Source of the DNA: Gemmatimonadota bacterium
GTDB lineage: Bacteria > Gemmatimonadota > Gemmatimonadetes > Gemmatimonadales > Gemmatimonadaceae
Direction: 5' to 3'
Assembly: GCA_029884515.1 (NCBI GenBank)
Contig: JAOUHR010000084.1
Coordinates: forward strand, 1-7,313
Length of the DNA: 7,313 nt
The notes under the pieces are model-generated. The model searched no databases. It was not told the DNA's origin and saw only the letters and a list, made by a program, of their open reading frames with translations. Shown in pieces: positions 1 through 6,289 of this stretch. The stretch's first letter is position 1. Every line of letters starts with the position of its first letter. Position numbers and translations under genes: made by a program.

Positions 1-83
1 GCGCGGACGCCATCGCGCGCACGATCGAGTTCCTGCGCACGGGCGGGTTCTCGCTCACCGGTCCTGCGGTGGCCGCTCCATGA
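1..83 (+). CDS. 3' end of an unidentified gene (C-terminal 26 residues)
   Basis: An open frame enters from the left edge (first complete codon at base 3) and ends at TGA 81-83, encoding about 26 residues that begin ADAIARTIEFLRTGG and finish in an Ala/Pro-rich tail. The stop overlaps the ATG of the next gene in an ATGA arrangement, the usual sign of translational coupling within an operon, and codon use (G/C third positions) matches the neighbours. The fragment is too short to assign a family. A helical piece followed by a Gly-containing turn would suit the end of many enzymes, including NAD-binding epimerase-like proteins, but this is a guess only. Confidence 0.6.
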   Translation, partial: ADAIARTIEFLRTGGFSLTGPAVAAP

Positions 84-559
84 GCCGCCCGATGTCGCCA
101 GCGGCCGGCGTGCGCGGACCCGACGCTGCTGCGCTTGCGCATCCCACCGACTGGCCGATGCTCGTGTACGACGGCGACTGCGCGTTCTGCTCGCGTTCCG
201 TGCAGTTCATCCTGCGGCACGATCGTCGCAGGCGCTCACTGCGGTTCGCCGCGCGCGACGGGGTGGCGGGGAGCGCCGTGCGTTCGCGTCATCCCGCACT
301 GGCGCACGTGGACTCCATGGTGTGGGTCGAACCGCATCCCGAGGGGGAGGTGACGTTCATCCGTGCCGACGCCGTGCTCGCCGTCGCCCGCTATCTCGGA
401 GGAGGGTGGGCCCTGCTCGGCGCGCTCGCCCGGCTCGTGCCCCGGTTCGTGCGCGATGCCGCCTACGGGGTCGTTGCCAGGTTCCGCCGGAGGCTCGCCC
501 CAGGAGCGGAGGTGTGCGTGGTGTTCATGCTGGCGGAGCGGGCGCGCGTGCTCGACTGA
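80..559 (+). CDS. DCC-family (DUF393) thiol-disulfide oxidoreductase-like protein
   Basis: This 159-residue protein carries the signature of the DCC/DUF393 family: a beta strand running into YDGDCAFC at residues 30-37, with the CxxC-type pair Cys34 and Cys37 placed as in thioredoxin-like active sites. It continues with the family's usual LRF-AARDG stretch (residues 54-61), a 'D-S-M-VWV' strand near 78-83, the helix carrying 'RADAVLAVARYLGG' (95-108), and a late Cys146 before a charged C-terminus, where family members commonly have one. Family members are predicted to act in thiol redox chemistry, but their substrates are mostly unknown. There is no signal peptide, so it is probably cytoplasmic. 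The start at 80 overlaps the upstream stop; ATGs at 92 and 158 are alternatives, and the latter would begin just before the active-site strand. The first 25 residues look poorly conserved, so the true start is uncertain. The length is normal for the family. Confidence 0.85.
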   Translation: MSRPMSPAAGVRGPDAAALAHPTDWPMLVYDGDCAFCSRSVQFILRHDRRRRSLRFAARDGVAGSAVRSRHPALAHVDSMVWVEPHPEGEVTFIRADAVLAVARYLGGGWALLGALARLVPRFVRDAAYGVVARFRRRLAPGAEVCVVFMLAERARVLD

Positions 560-590
560 CGGTGAGCGGGCGCTGGCACAAGAAGCCCTC

Positions 591-619
591 TTGACGCGGT
601 GGACATCGGCTCCGATACT
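591..619 (+). promoter_or_regulatory. Sigma70-like promoter for the TPR / S41 peptidase operon
   Basis: TTGACG at 591-596 matches the -35 consensus in five of six positions. It is followed after exactly 17 bp by GATACT at 614-619, which matches TATAAT in four of six positions, including the A, T, A and final T. It lies in the only sizeable gap between plus-strand genes, and the predicted transcript start near 626 leaves a leader of about 33 nt before the ATG at 659. Its spacing and placement are good for such a GC-rich genome. This is a sequence-based prediction only. Confidence 0.55.
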
Positions 620-649
620 GGCGGACCATTGGACATCCCCCTCATTCCC

Positions 650-653
650 GAGG
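650..653 (+). promoter_or_regulatory. Ribosome binding site that fixes the TPR gene start
   Basis: GAGG lies 5 nt before the ATG at 659. The open frame could be extended upstream to a GTG at 599, but that codon falls inside the predicted promoter spacer and would put 20 hydrophilic residues in front of a clear signal peptide. The site therefore supports the start at 659. Confidence 0.55.
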
Positions 654-658
654 CACCG

Positions 659-1858
659 ATGCGCGCACTTCTCCTGGCGGTCACGGCCCTGCTCGCGGCT
701 ACACCGATCGGCGCACAACGGCTGGGGCAACTGGAGAAACGCCCGAAGCTCGCGGCGGGTGCCGACACCAACGACGCCAGCACGTATCTGGGCCAGGGCA
801 TCCGGCTCCTCGAGACCAAGCCCGACGAGGCAGCGGCCGCGTTCTACTGGGCGGCTCGACTGGATCCGAGCTCGCCGGAGGCCCTCGACGGACGCCGAGC
901 GGCACTCCTGATGCGGAAACCCCTGACCCTCAAGAGCTACATGGAGGGCGGGCGCAAGGCGCGGGAGTCGAAGGAGTTCAAGGCGATCGATTCGCTGCAG
1001 TTGCGTGCGTCGCGCCTCGACCCCCTCTACTACCGGAAGAACGACGGCACGATGCTGATGGTGTACTACCGGACGCTCCTCCGGCGCTCGTACCCCACGG
1101 CAGGCGACCACGAGATCGAGATCGCGATCGTCGACTACATGGAACGGAGCTCGCCGTATACCAAGGGCTGGTTCGCCTACAGCCGCGGCAACATGCCGAC
1201 GGCGCTCGAGCAGTACGAACTCGCGGCCAAGCGCTCGAAGAACCCCGGGAGTATCCGGGTGGAACGCGGCCGGATCTATGCACTGCAGGCCGCGTGGAGG
1301 CCCGCGATCGAGGAGTTCAAGCTGGGGATCGAGGACCTGCGCAAGGAGGAGGGAAAGAAGGACGAGTCGGTGGTGTTCTACCTCTCGAAGGCGAACGTCG
1401 AGCACAGTGTCGGGGTGGTCTTCGCCCGGTTGGGCATGGTGGATTCCGCGAACGCGGCGCTCGGACGCGCGATCACGGAGGATCTCTCCTACTTCGCCGC
1501 GCATGTGGAGCTCGCCCGCATCGCACTGGCGCAGAAGGACACCGCTGCGGCGCTGGGCGCCCTCGGCCTCGCCGCGGAGCTCGCCACGGACGAACCGTTC
1601 GTCCACTACCTGCAGGGGAGCACGCTGGTGGATGCCGGGCAGCACGCGGACGCGGTGGCTCCGCTCCGCAAGGCGATCGAGATCGAACCCTTCTACGCTG
1701 CACCACAGTACGCCCTGGGCGTGGCATTGGAGGGGACGGGTGACGCGGCCGGCGCACGCGAGGCGTACACGCAGTTCGTCGCGCTCGCGTCGCGGCGGGA
1801 CGCCCGGCGGGACCTGGCCGCGAAACGGCTCGAGGTGCTGGCGAAGGCCGCGCCGTGA
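659..1858 (+). CDS. Exported tetratricopeptide-repeat (TPR) protein
   Basis: The product has 399 residues from the ATG at 659. Residues 1-20 form a typical Sec signal peptide: a short basic start, a hydrophobic Leu/Ala core and an Ala-rich end (TPIGAQ). There is no lipobox cysteine, and in fact no cysteine anywhere, so it should be a soluble periplasmic protein, not a lipoprotein. The remainder is helical and holds several TPR-like units, visible by the pattern of a small residue near position 8 and Ala near 20 and 27: about 43-75, 174-202, 207-235, 249-281, 283-315, 317-350 and 352-384. The last two are the clearest (a 'YLQGSTLVDAGQHADAV' type unit and 'YALGVALEGTGDAAGAREAY'). TPR arrays are protein-binding scaffolds. 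The stop overlaps the GTG start of the S41 peptidase gene, so the two are co-translated and the TPR protein is a natural candidate adaptor for that protease. This role is inferred from context; no enzymatic motif is seen. Confidence 0.85.
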   Translation: MRALLLAVTALLAATPIGAQRLGQLEKRPKLAAGADTNDASTYLGQGIRLLETKPDEAAAAFYWAARLDPSSPEALDGRRAALLMRKPLTLKSYMEGGRKARESKEFKAIDSLQLRASRLDPLYYRKNDGTMLMVYYRTLLRRSYPTAGDHEIEIAIVDYMERSSPYTKGWFAYSRGNMPTALEQYELAAKRSKNPGSIRVERGRIYALQAAWRPAIEEFKLGIEDLRKEEGKKDESVVFYLSKANVEHSVGVVFARLGMVDSANAALGRAITEDLSYFAAHVELARIALAQKDTAAALGALGLAAELATDEPFVHYLQGSTLVDAGQHADAVAPLRKAIEIEPFYAAPQYALGVALEGTGDAAGAREAYTQFVALASRRDARRDLAAKRLEVLAKAAP

Positions 1859-3441
1859 GGGAGCTGCGCGCGACCATCGCGACGGCGTTGCTCCTCGGAG
1901 GCGCGGTGTCGCAATTGCCGGCGCAGTCGGCCGCGACACCCGCGCCGGTGACGCGGGCCCGCACCGCTGCGGAGGACCTGCAGCTCTTCAGTCAGGTCTT
2001 CAACCAGATCCGCGTGAACCATCCGGACTCGCTGGATTCGCACCGGCTCTTCATGGCTGCGATCCAAGCCATGGTGCAGGCGACGGACCCGCACTCGTAC
2101 GTCATCCCGGCCGTTCGTCTTGTTCCCGGCAAGGAGGAGCAACTCCGGTCGGGGAAGCTGAATCCGATCCCGGTGGATTTCTTCTTCGTCGGTGGCACGC
2201 CGATCGTGAGCGGTGTGGCGGCCGGCACCGAAGCCAGCCGGATGGACATCTTGCCGGGCGATGAGCTCGTCGCAGCCGATGGTGAACCGGTGCGCGCCGA
2301 GAGCCCCGTGGAGCTGGAGATCCAGCTCTCCGGGCCGCGGGGCACGAGCGTCACCCTCGTGTTCGAGCGCCGGCGTTCCGATGGCACGTACGTGACGCTC
2401 ACCCGCAATGTGAAGCGCGAACGGTTCAGCGAGGAGACCGCTGTCCCCGCGGCGGTCCTCCTGGACGACACCACCGGCTACATCCGCATCACCACCTTCG
2501 CGGGCACGAAGGTCGCGAACGACCTCCGGAGCGCCGTCGAGCGGCTCGACAAGCAGGGGATGCGGCGCCTCGTGCTCGACCTCCGCGGGAACGGCGGCGG
2601 GAGTGTTGACGAGGCCGCGTCCGTGGCCGGGGAGTTCCTGACGGCGGGCACAGTCGTGTACACCTCCGAGGGGCGCCGCACGGCGGCCGTGGACACCGGC
2701 AAGGTGAAGCGTTCCTTCTGGCGCAGTGAGCGGGACTATCCGCTCGTGGTGATGATCGACGATGGCACCGCGAGCGCATCGGAACTCGTCGCGGGGGCGT
2801 TGCAGGACCACGACCGCGCGGTGATCGTCGGCCAGCCGAGCTTCGGGAAGTCCCTCATGATGCGTGGCTTCCCGCTCTCCGACGGCTCGGTGATCGTCCT
2901 CGTCATCGGGCAGGTCCGCACCCCCTGCGGGCGCGTGGTGCAGCGCGAGTACCGCTCGCTCACGAGCCGGGAGTACTACCGCGCCGCGCGCACGGAGCGG
3001 GACACCGTGGGCCGACCGACGTGCAAGAGTGACGGTGGGCGCACGCTGTATGGCGGTGGAGGGATCTTTCCCGACGTGCGAGTCCGGCGGACCGTAGATC
3101 CACCGAACTGGTTCGCGCGCGTGAACGAGCTCGAGCTCCCCCTCACGTGGGCCGGCGGCTACGTCACGGAGCGAGGCGAATCACTGGGGACGCTCGATGC
3201 GTTCGCGAGCGCCCCGACGCTTCCCGACGCAGTGCTGGCGGACTTCCGGAGCTTCGCCACCGCCCGCGGAGCAAGCGTTCCCGAGGGATCGGCGGACGAC
3301 GCCGTGCTCCGGCTCCTCCTGGTGCGCACGGTCGCGGCGGTGAAGTGGGGCAGCGCCGGCATCTACCGCGTGGACGCGAAGCTCGATCCGGCGATCAAGG
3401 ACGCTACGGCCCAGTTCGGGAAGTTCTCCGGCCGTCCCTGA
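1855..3441 (+). CDS. Exported S41-family (C-terminal processing) peptidase with PDZ domain
   Basis: A 528-residue S41 serine peptidase starts at a GTG that overlaps the upstream stop (GTGA), with GAAGG 7 nt before it. Layout: Sec signal peptide at 1-23 or so (ending near QLPAQ); a helical N-domain with the family's 'DPHSY' turn at 78-82; a PDZ domain at about 105-185 including 'ILPGDELVAADG' (132-143); then the S41 core at about 205-365. The core has 'LDLRGNGGGS' (241-250), the nucleophile motif GTASASE with Ser307, and FGK with Lys332. The 25-residue Ser-Lys spacing is the one seen in characterised members such as D1P and CtpA. The residue four after the Lys, Gln in Prc, CtpA and CtpB, is Met336 here. 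Only two cysteines occur (358 and 390), both after the core and possibly a disulfide. A C-terminal region (410-528) follows. Such enzymes trim or degrade periplasmic proteins from their C-termini. The substrate is unknown; the adjacent TPR protein is a likely partner. Confidence 0.9.
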   Translation: MRELRATIATALLLGGAVSQLPAQSAATPAPVTRARTAAEDLQLFSQVFNQIRVNHPDSLDSHRLFMAAIQAMVQATDPHSYVIPAVRLVPGKEEQLRSGKLNPIPVDFFFVGGTPIVSGVAAGTEASRMDILPGDELVAADGEPVRAESPVELEIQLSGPRGTSVTLVFERRRSDGTYVTLTRNVKRERFSEETAVPAAVLLDDTTGYIRITTFAGTKVANDLRSAVERLDKQGMRRLVLDLRGNGGGSVDEAASVAGEFLTAGTVVYTSEGRRTAAVDTGKVKRSFWRSERDYPLVVMIDDGTASASELVAGALQDHDRAVIVGQPSFGKSLMMRGFPLSDGSVIVLVIGQVRTPCGRVVQREYRSLTSREYYRAARTERDTVGRPTCKSDGGRTLYGGGGIFPDVRVRRTVDPPNWFARVNELELPLTWAGGYVTERGESLGTLDAFASAPTLPDAVLADFRSFATARGASVPEGSADDAVLRLLLVRTVAAVKWGSAGIYRVDAKLDPAIKDATAQFGKFSGRP

Positions 3442-3459
3442 CCGCGCGTCCGATCAGGG
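3436..3459. terminator. Possible weak bidirectional terminator between convergent genes
   Basis: CCCTGA (3436-3441) and TCAGGG (3454-3459) form a perfect 6-bp inverted repeat around a 12-nt loop. Allowing one mismatch, two further pairs extend the stem outward. The arms contain the stop codons of the two convergent genes. There is no T-run on either side, so it does not meet the usual intrinsic-terminator pattern, and chance is possible because the arms are coding. It is listed because it is the only hairpin candidate seen at a junction where transcription from both sides should end. Confidence 0.25.
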
Positions 3460-4581
3460 CCGCAACAGGATCAGTTCGCCGTAGTTGGCCACACGTCCCT
3501 CCCCGATCGCCGCGAGCATCGGCTCGATGCGCATGGTGAGCTGCGCCATGCGCGAGCGCGGGTTCCGCAGCGGCACCCAGCCGCGGTTGGACGCGGAGCG
3601 CACGAACGTGCTCAGTGAATCCGTGGGGAAGGTGCCGAGGTTCGCATAGAACCGCGCGGCGGCTGCGCCCTGCTGGAAGAGGTATTGCTCCACGTTCGAG
3701 GCGTAGAAGACGCCCACCGTGGCATCGTGCTCGCGGAGCCAGCGCGCGACGTTCCGGAGGGCTGCATCGCCCCCGAAGTCGCCGACCATCGGGACGATCA
3801 GGTTCCGCTGCTGCAGGTCGCGCAGGTACCGATAGCTCGTCTCCTCGGCGAGATAGCTCCGGAACCGTCCATTCTCGTCCGTCTCGGTCATCATCTCCGC
3901 GAGCGTGGGCATCCAGCCGCCCCACCGTCCGCCCCGGCCGCCGCCCATCTGGCCGAACGAGTAGGTGATCTGCGGGCCGGCCTGCGCGAAGGCCTCCTGC
4001 ACGTACCGGAGCGATTCGAGGTCCCCGGGGGTGAGGACGAAGTGGTTCGTGTCCACGAGGAACGCACGGACCGCGGCGAGCTCGCGGCGGAACATCCCCG
4101 GGTCCGGTGCCACGCGCGCGAACGCGTCGAACAGGGCCGTGACGCTCGTCATCGAGTCGAGCCCGGCGGGGCGGGGACGCGCGAAGAGGCGGGAGAGGAA
4201 CTCCGCCCGGTCGCCCGACGTCTCCATCAGCGCCTTGAAGAGGAGGTGCTGCACCATGTTCTGCCGCCGGATGTCCACCAGGAACGCGATGCCCGGGTGG
4301 AGCGCGGCGATGTACGTGAAGTTCTGTTCGGGCCCCACGCCGACGTAGGCGCGGCCGCGCGGCACGACGTTCGTGAGGTCGCCGATCACGTACTGCAGCT
4401 CGCCCTCGTTCGAGATGAAATTGTCGGAGCGGAAGTAGCCGCCGGGTTCCGACAGCGACTCGATCATGTGCCAGAAGGTCGCGTCGTCGATGCGGTCCGG
4501 GAGCGCGCGGGCCGCGCGCGGCTGGGCGCCGGTGAGCGAAAGCACGGCGATCGCGGCGAGCGCGCGCAGGAACTGGCTCAT
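3454..4581 (-). CDS. Exported Rossmann/methyltransferase-like protein of unknown function (possibly LIC_10091-like)
   Basis: This 375-residue protein starts at an ATG that overlaps the upstream mocA-like stop (ATGA), with GAGG 10 nt upstream. Residues 1-26 look like a Sec signal peptide (MSQFLR, a hydrophobic Ala/Leu stretch, then AARA as a possible cleavage site), and the protein has no cysteine. After a region with 'FRSDNFISNEGELQYV' (50-65) comes a strand-turn like methyltransferase motif I (YVGVGPEQN, 79-87), followed by an acidic strand end like motif II (AFLVDIRR, Asp103) and a helix 'HLLFKALM'. Later conserved-looking elements are a 'VGDFGGD' turn (266-272) and 'VFYASNVEQYL' (291-301). 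A Gly/Arg/Trp-rich loop lies at 210-224. From memory this pattern resembles the family named after Leptospira LIC_10091, a little-studied SAM-methyltransferase-like group; I cannot confirm that here. No catalytic activity can be assigned. Being last in a molybdenum-hydroxylase operon is unexplained. Confidence 0.75.
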   Translation of the reverse strand: MSQFLRALAAIAVLSLTGAQPRAARALPDRIDDATFWHMIESLSEPGGYFRSDNFISNEGELQYVIGDLTNVVPRGRAYVGVGPEQNFTYIAALHPGIAFLVDIRRQNMVQHLLFKALMETSGDRAEFLSRLFARPRPAGLDSMTSVTALFDAFARVAPDPGMFRRELAAVRAFLVDTNHFVLTPGDLESLRYVQEAFAQAGPQITYSFGQMGGGRGGRWGGWMPTLAEMMTETDENGRFRSYLAEETSYRYLRDLQQRNLIVPMVGDFGGDAALRNVARWLREHDATVGVFYASNVEQYLFQQGAAAARFYANLGTFPTDSLSTFVRSASNRGWVPLRNPRSRMAQLTMRIEPMLAAIGEGRVANYGELILLRP

Positions 4582-5261
4582 CGGGTGAGCGCCTCGTAGT
4601 CCGCGGGGGTATCCACGTCCCGCAGCGCCTCCACCGGCCAGTCGTGGATGGTGGCCTCGGCCTCATGCGCCCGCACGACGGTCTTGCCGCATCCCTCGCC
4701 GGTCCACGCGAGCAGCTCCGGCCAGAGTGCGCGGCGGAACAGCAGGGGAGGGGCGAGCACGTCGCCGTAGCGGGAGACCTCGAGCGGCGCGCGCCCCGTT
4801 CGTGCGGAGCGGGCGAGGGCGGCGATCATGTCCGCGGTGACGTGCACCATGTCGCCGAGCAGGACGACGGCGGCGTCAACAGGTCGGGTCGGTGTCGACC
4901 CCTGGCGCGCGGCTGCGCCCACACCCCAGCGCGCGTCATCGGGCACCGCGTCGCGAGTGGGATCCCACCGGTCGAGCGCGCGGAGGCCCGCGTGCAGCGA
5001 GGCACTCGTCGGGCCGGTGAAGTCGTCGCTCTCGGTGAACGCGCACGGGAGGCCTGCGAGCGCCTCGCGCACGCGCTGGGCCTCGTGGCCCAGTACCACG
5101 ATCACCGGTTCGAGGCCGGCATCGAGCGCGGCGCGCACCGTGCGGCGCACCATCGGGTCGCCGGTCACCGGCAGCAGCATCTTGTTCCTTCCCATCCGCC
5201 GCGACGCGCCCGCGGCGAGGATCACCGCACCGATGCGGAGTGGCTCACTCGCCGGTGGCAT
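4578..5261 (-). CDS. mocA: MocA-like molybdenum cofactor nucleotidyltransferase (MobA-like NTP transferase fold)
   Basis: This 227-residue protein has the signature of the MobA-like NTP transferase family. The nucleotide-binding loop LAAGASRRMGRNK (residues 15-27) carries Gly18, Arg22, Gly24 and Lys27, followed by LLPVTGDPMVRRTV and the VVLGHEAQRV strand-helix (56-64). The metal-binding Asp lies in LLGDM (Asp137), and the C-terminus has the DVDTPADYEAL motif (215-225). MocA transfers CMP from CTP to Mo-molybdopterin, making the cytosine dinucleotide cofactor used by xanthine-dehydrogenase-family hydroxylases. The adjacent XdhC and hydroxylase genes favour MocA over the guanylyltransferase MobA. 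Compared with my recollection of typical members, about 25-30 extra residues (about 101-128) lie before the LLGD strand. Its start overlaps the xdhC-like gene by 17 bp, with GGAG 11 nt upstream. Cytoplasmic. The exact nucleotide specificity is inferred from context. Confidence 0.85.
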   Translation of the reverse strand: MPPASEPLRIGAVILAAGASRRMGRNKMLLPVTGDPMVRRTVRAALDAGLEPVIVVLGHEAQRVREALAGLPCAFTESDDFTGPTSASLHAGLRALDRWDPTRDAVPDDARWGVGAAARQGSTPTRPVDAAVVLLGDMVHVTADMIAALARSARTGRAPLEVSRYGDVLAPPLLFRRALWPELLAWTGEGCGKTVVRAHEAEATIHDWPVEALRDVDTPADYEALTR

Positions 5262-6285
5262 GGATCGGCGCGCTCCGGTCGCGCAGCGAACCCGGACGCC
5301 GCCCGCTGCGCACCGCGAGGATCTCGGCGATCACGGCCAGCGCGACCTGCTCGGCGCCGTCGGTGCCGATGTCGAGGCCCACCGGGCCGAAGATCCGCGA
5401 CTCGTCCACCGGCCCTTCCGCGCGCAGGATCCCGAGGATGCGCTCCGTGCGCTGCCGCGGACCGAGCACGCCGAGGTATCGCGCGGGGGTGCGGAGCAGT
5501 GCGCGCAGGTAGTCCGTGTCGTCGGCGAAATGGTGCGTCATCACGACCGCAAAGCTGTCCTCGTCGAGTACGAGGCGCTCGTTGAGTCGCGCCGCGTCAG
5601 TCTCCACCAGCCGCGCCGCGCGGGGGAATCGTGCAGGGTCGAGCAGCCCCGGCCGGCGGTCGGCGACGACGACGCGGAAGCCGACATCGCTCGCGACGCG
5701 CGCGAGGTGCCGGGCGTCGTCACCCGCGCTGACGATCAGGAGGCGCGGCGGCGGCCGGAGCACGTCGACGAAGGTCTCGGCGTCGCCGTCGCGCTCGAGG
5801 TGCGAGCGGCTCGCCGCGAGCCAAGCTTCGGCGGCCTTGCCCTTCACGACGCGGCGCTCCGTCGGACCGCGGTCCGCGACCGCATCGAGACGCGTGAGCA
5901 CCACGAAGGCCTCCTCGGCGGCGAGCAGCGCTCGCTCGTCCGCGCGATCCCCGTTGCAGGGTTCGATGAGGATCTCCACCTCGCCCTCGCACCCGACGCC
6001 CAGGTCCCAGGCGGCGATCTCGTTCGCGCCGCCGCAGTAGCTCCGGCGCTCGGCCACGCCGCTCGCGATCACGCGCCGGGCCACTTCGCGCACGTCCTCC
6101 TCGAGGCAGCCGCCGCTCACGTTGCCCGTGACGTCGCCCTCTTCCGGGACGAGGAGCTTGGCGCCCTCGTGCCGGTACGCGGAGCCGCGCACACGGATGA
6201 CCGTGGCGAGCGCGGCGCGCTGCCCCTCGCGGTGCAGCGCGCCGAGTCGGTCGAGTACCTGGCGGGTCTCGAGCCACAGCTTCAT
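5245..6285 (-). CDS. xdhC: XdhC/CoxI-family molybdenum hydroxylase maturation protein
   Basis: This 346-residue protein has both domains of the XdhC/CoxI family. The N-terminal domain carries 'ATVIRVRGSAYRHEGAKLLV' (27-46) and the hallmark GNVSGGCLEEDV (54-65, Cys60), then 'YCGGANE' and 'LGVGCEGEVEILIEP' with Cys84 and Cys99. The C-terminal Rossmann domain begins RLLIVSAGDDARHLARVA (181-198) and VVVADRRPG, with 'VVMTHHFADDTDYLRALL' (247-264), 'YLGVLGPRQRTERIL' (270-284) and a terminal GLDIGTDGAEQVALAVIAEI (303-322). XdhC binds the molybdenum cofactor, helps its sulfuration, and inserts it into xanthine-dehydrogenase-type enzymes. The first Gly of the usual GAG-type nucleotide loop is Ser186 here. 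It starts 4 bp after the hydroxylase stop, with GGAG inside the end of that gene, so translation is probably coupled. Naming as xdhC is by family; the client is likely the neighbouring hydroxylase and not necessarily a xanthine dehydrogenase. Confidence 0.9.
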   Translation of the reverse strand: MKLWLETRQVLDRLGALHREGQRAALATVIRVRGSAYRHEGAKLLVPEEGDVTGNVSGGCLEEDVREVARRVIASGVAERRSYCGGANEIAAWDLGVGCEGEVEILIEPCNGDRADERALLAAEEAFVVLTRLDAVADRGPTERRVVKGKAAEAWLAASRSHLERDGDAETFVDVLRPPPRLLIVSAGDDARHLARVASDVGFRVVVADRRPGLLDPARFPRAARLVETDAARLNERLVLDEDSFAVVMTHHFADDTDYLRALLRTPARYLGVLGPRQRTERILGILRAEGPVDESRIFGPVGLDIGTDGAEQVALAVIAEILAVRSGRRPGSLRDRSAPIHATGE

Positions 6286-6289
6286 GCGG

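Noticed and set aside
560..590. Possible terminator after the DUF393 gene
   Set aside because: No convincing stem-loop or T-run is visible; the short GC-rich pairings are no better than background.
1120..1129. Palindrome GATCGCGATC in a run of GATC-like repeats
   Set aside because: It encodes alternating Glu/Ile/Ala residues within the TPR gene. GATC-containing palindromes arise readily from these codons, and no second copy or spacing pattern was seen.
236..1939. A 567-codon open frame on the minus strand opposite the DUF393 and TPR genes
   Set aside because: It is Arg/His-rich with no recognisable domain and lies opposite two genes with clear family motifs. Long antisense frames are expected in GC-rich DNA with few stops.
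1278..2264. A 328-codon plus-strand frame overlapping the TPR and S41 genes
   Set aside because: Its composition is Arg/Ser/Trp-heavy, as in an out-of-frame reading of GC-rich coding sequence, and it crosses the junction of two well-supported genes.
3910..3954. Gly/Arg/Trp-rich low-complexity loop as a possible repeat or insertion
   Set aside because: It is a single short in-frame loop without duplicated flanks, so there is no evidence of a repeat expansion or mobile element.
3685..4599. A 304-codon plus-strand frame opposite the methyltransferase-like gene
   Set aside because: It mirrors the codons of the real gene, giving a Glu/His/Arg/Val-rich protein with no domain.
3404..4666. A 420-codon minus-strand frame overlapping the methyltransferase-like gene
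   Set aside because: It is the out-of-frame shadow of that gene, rich in Arg/Pro, with no signal peptide or motif. The other frame has both.
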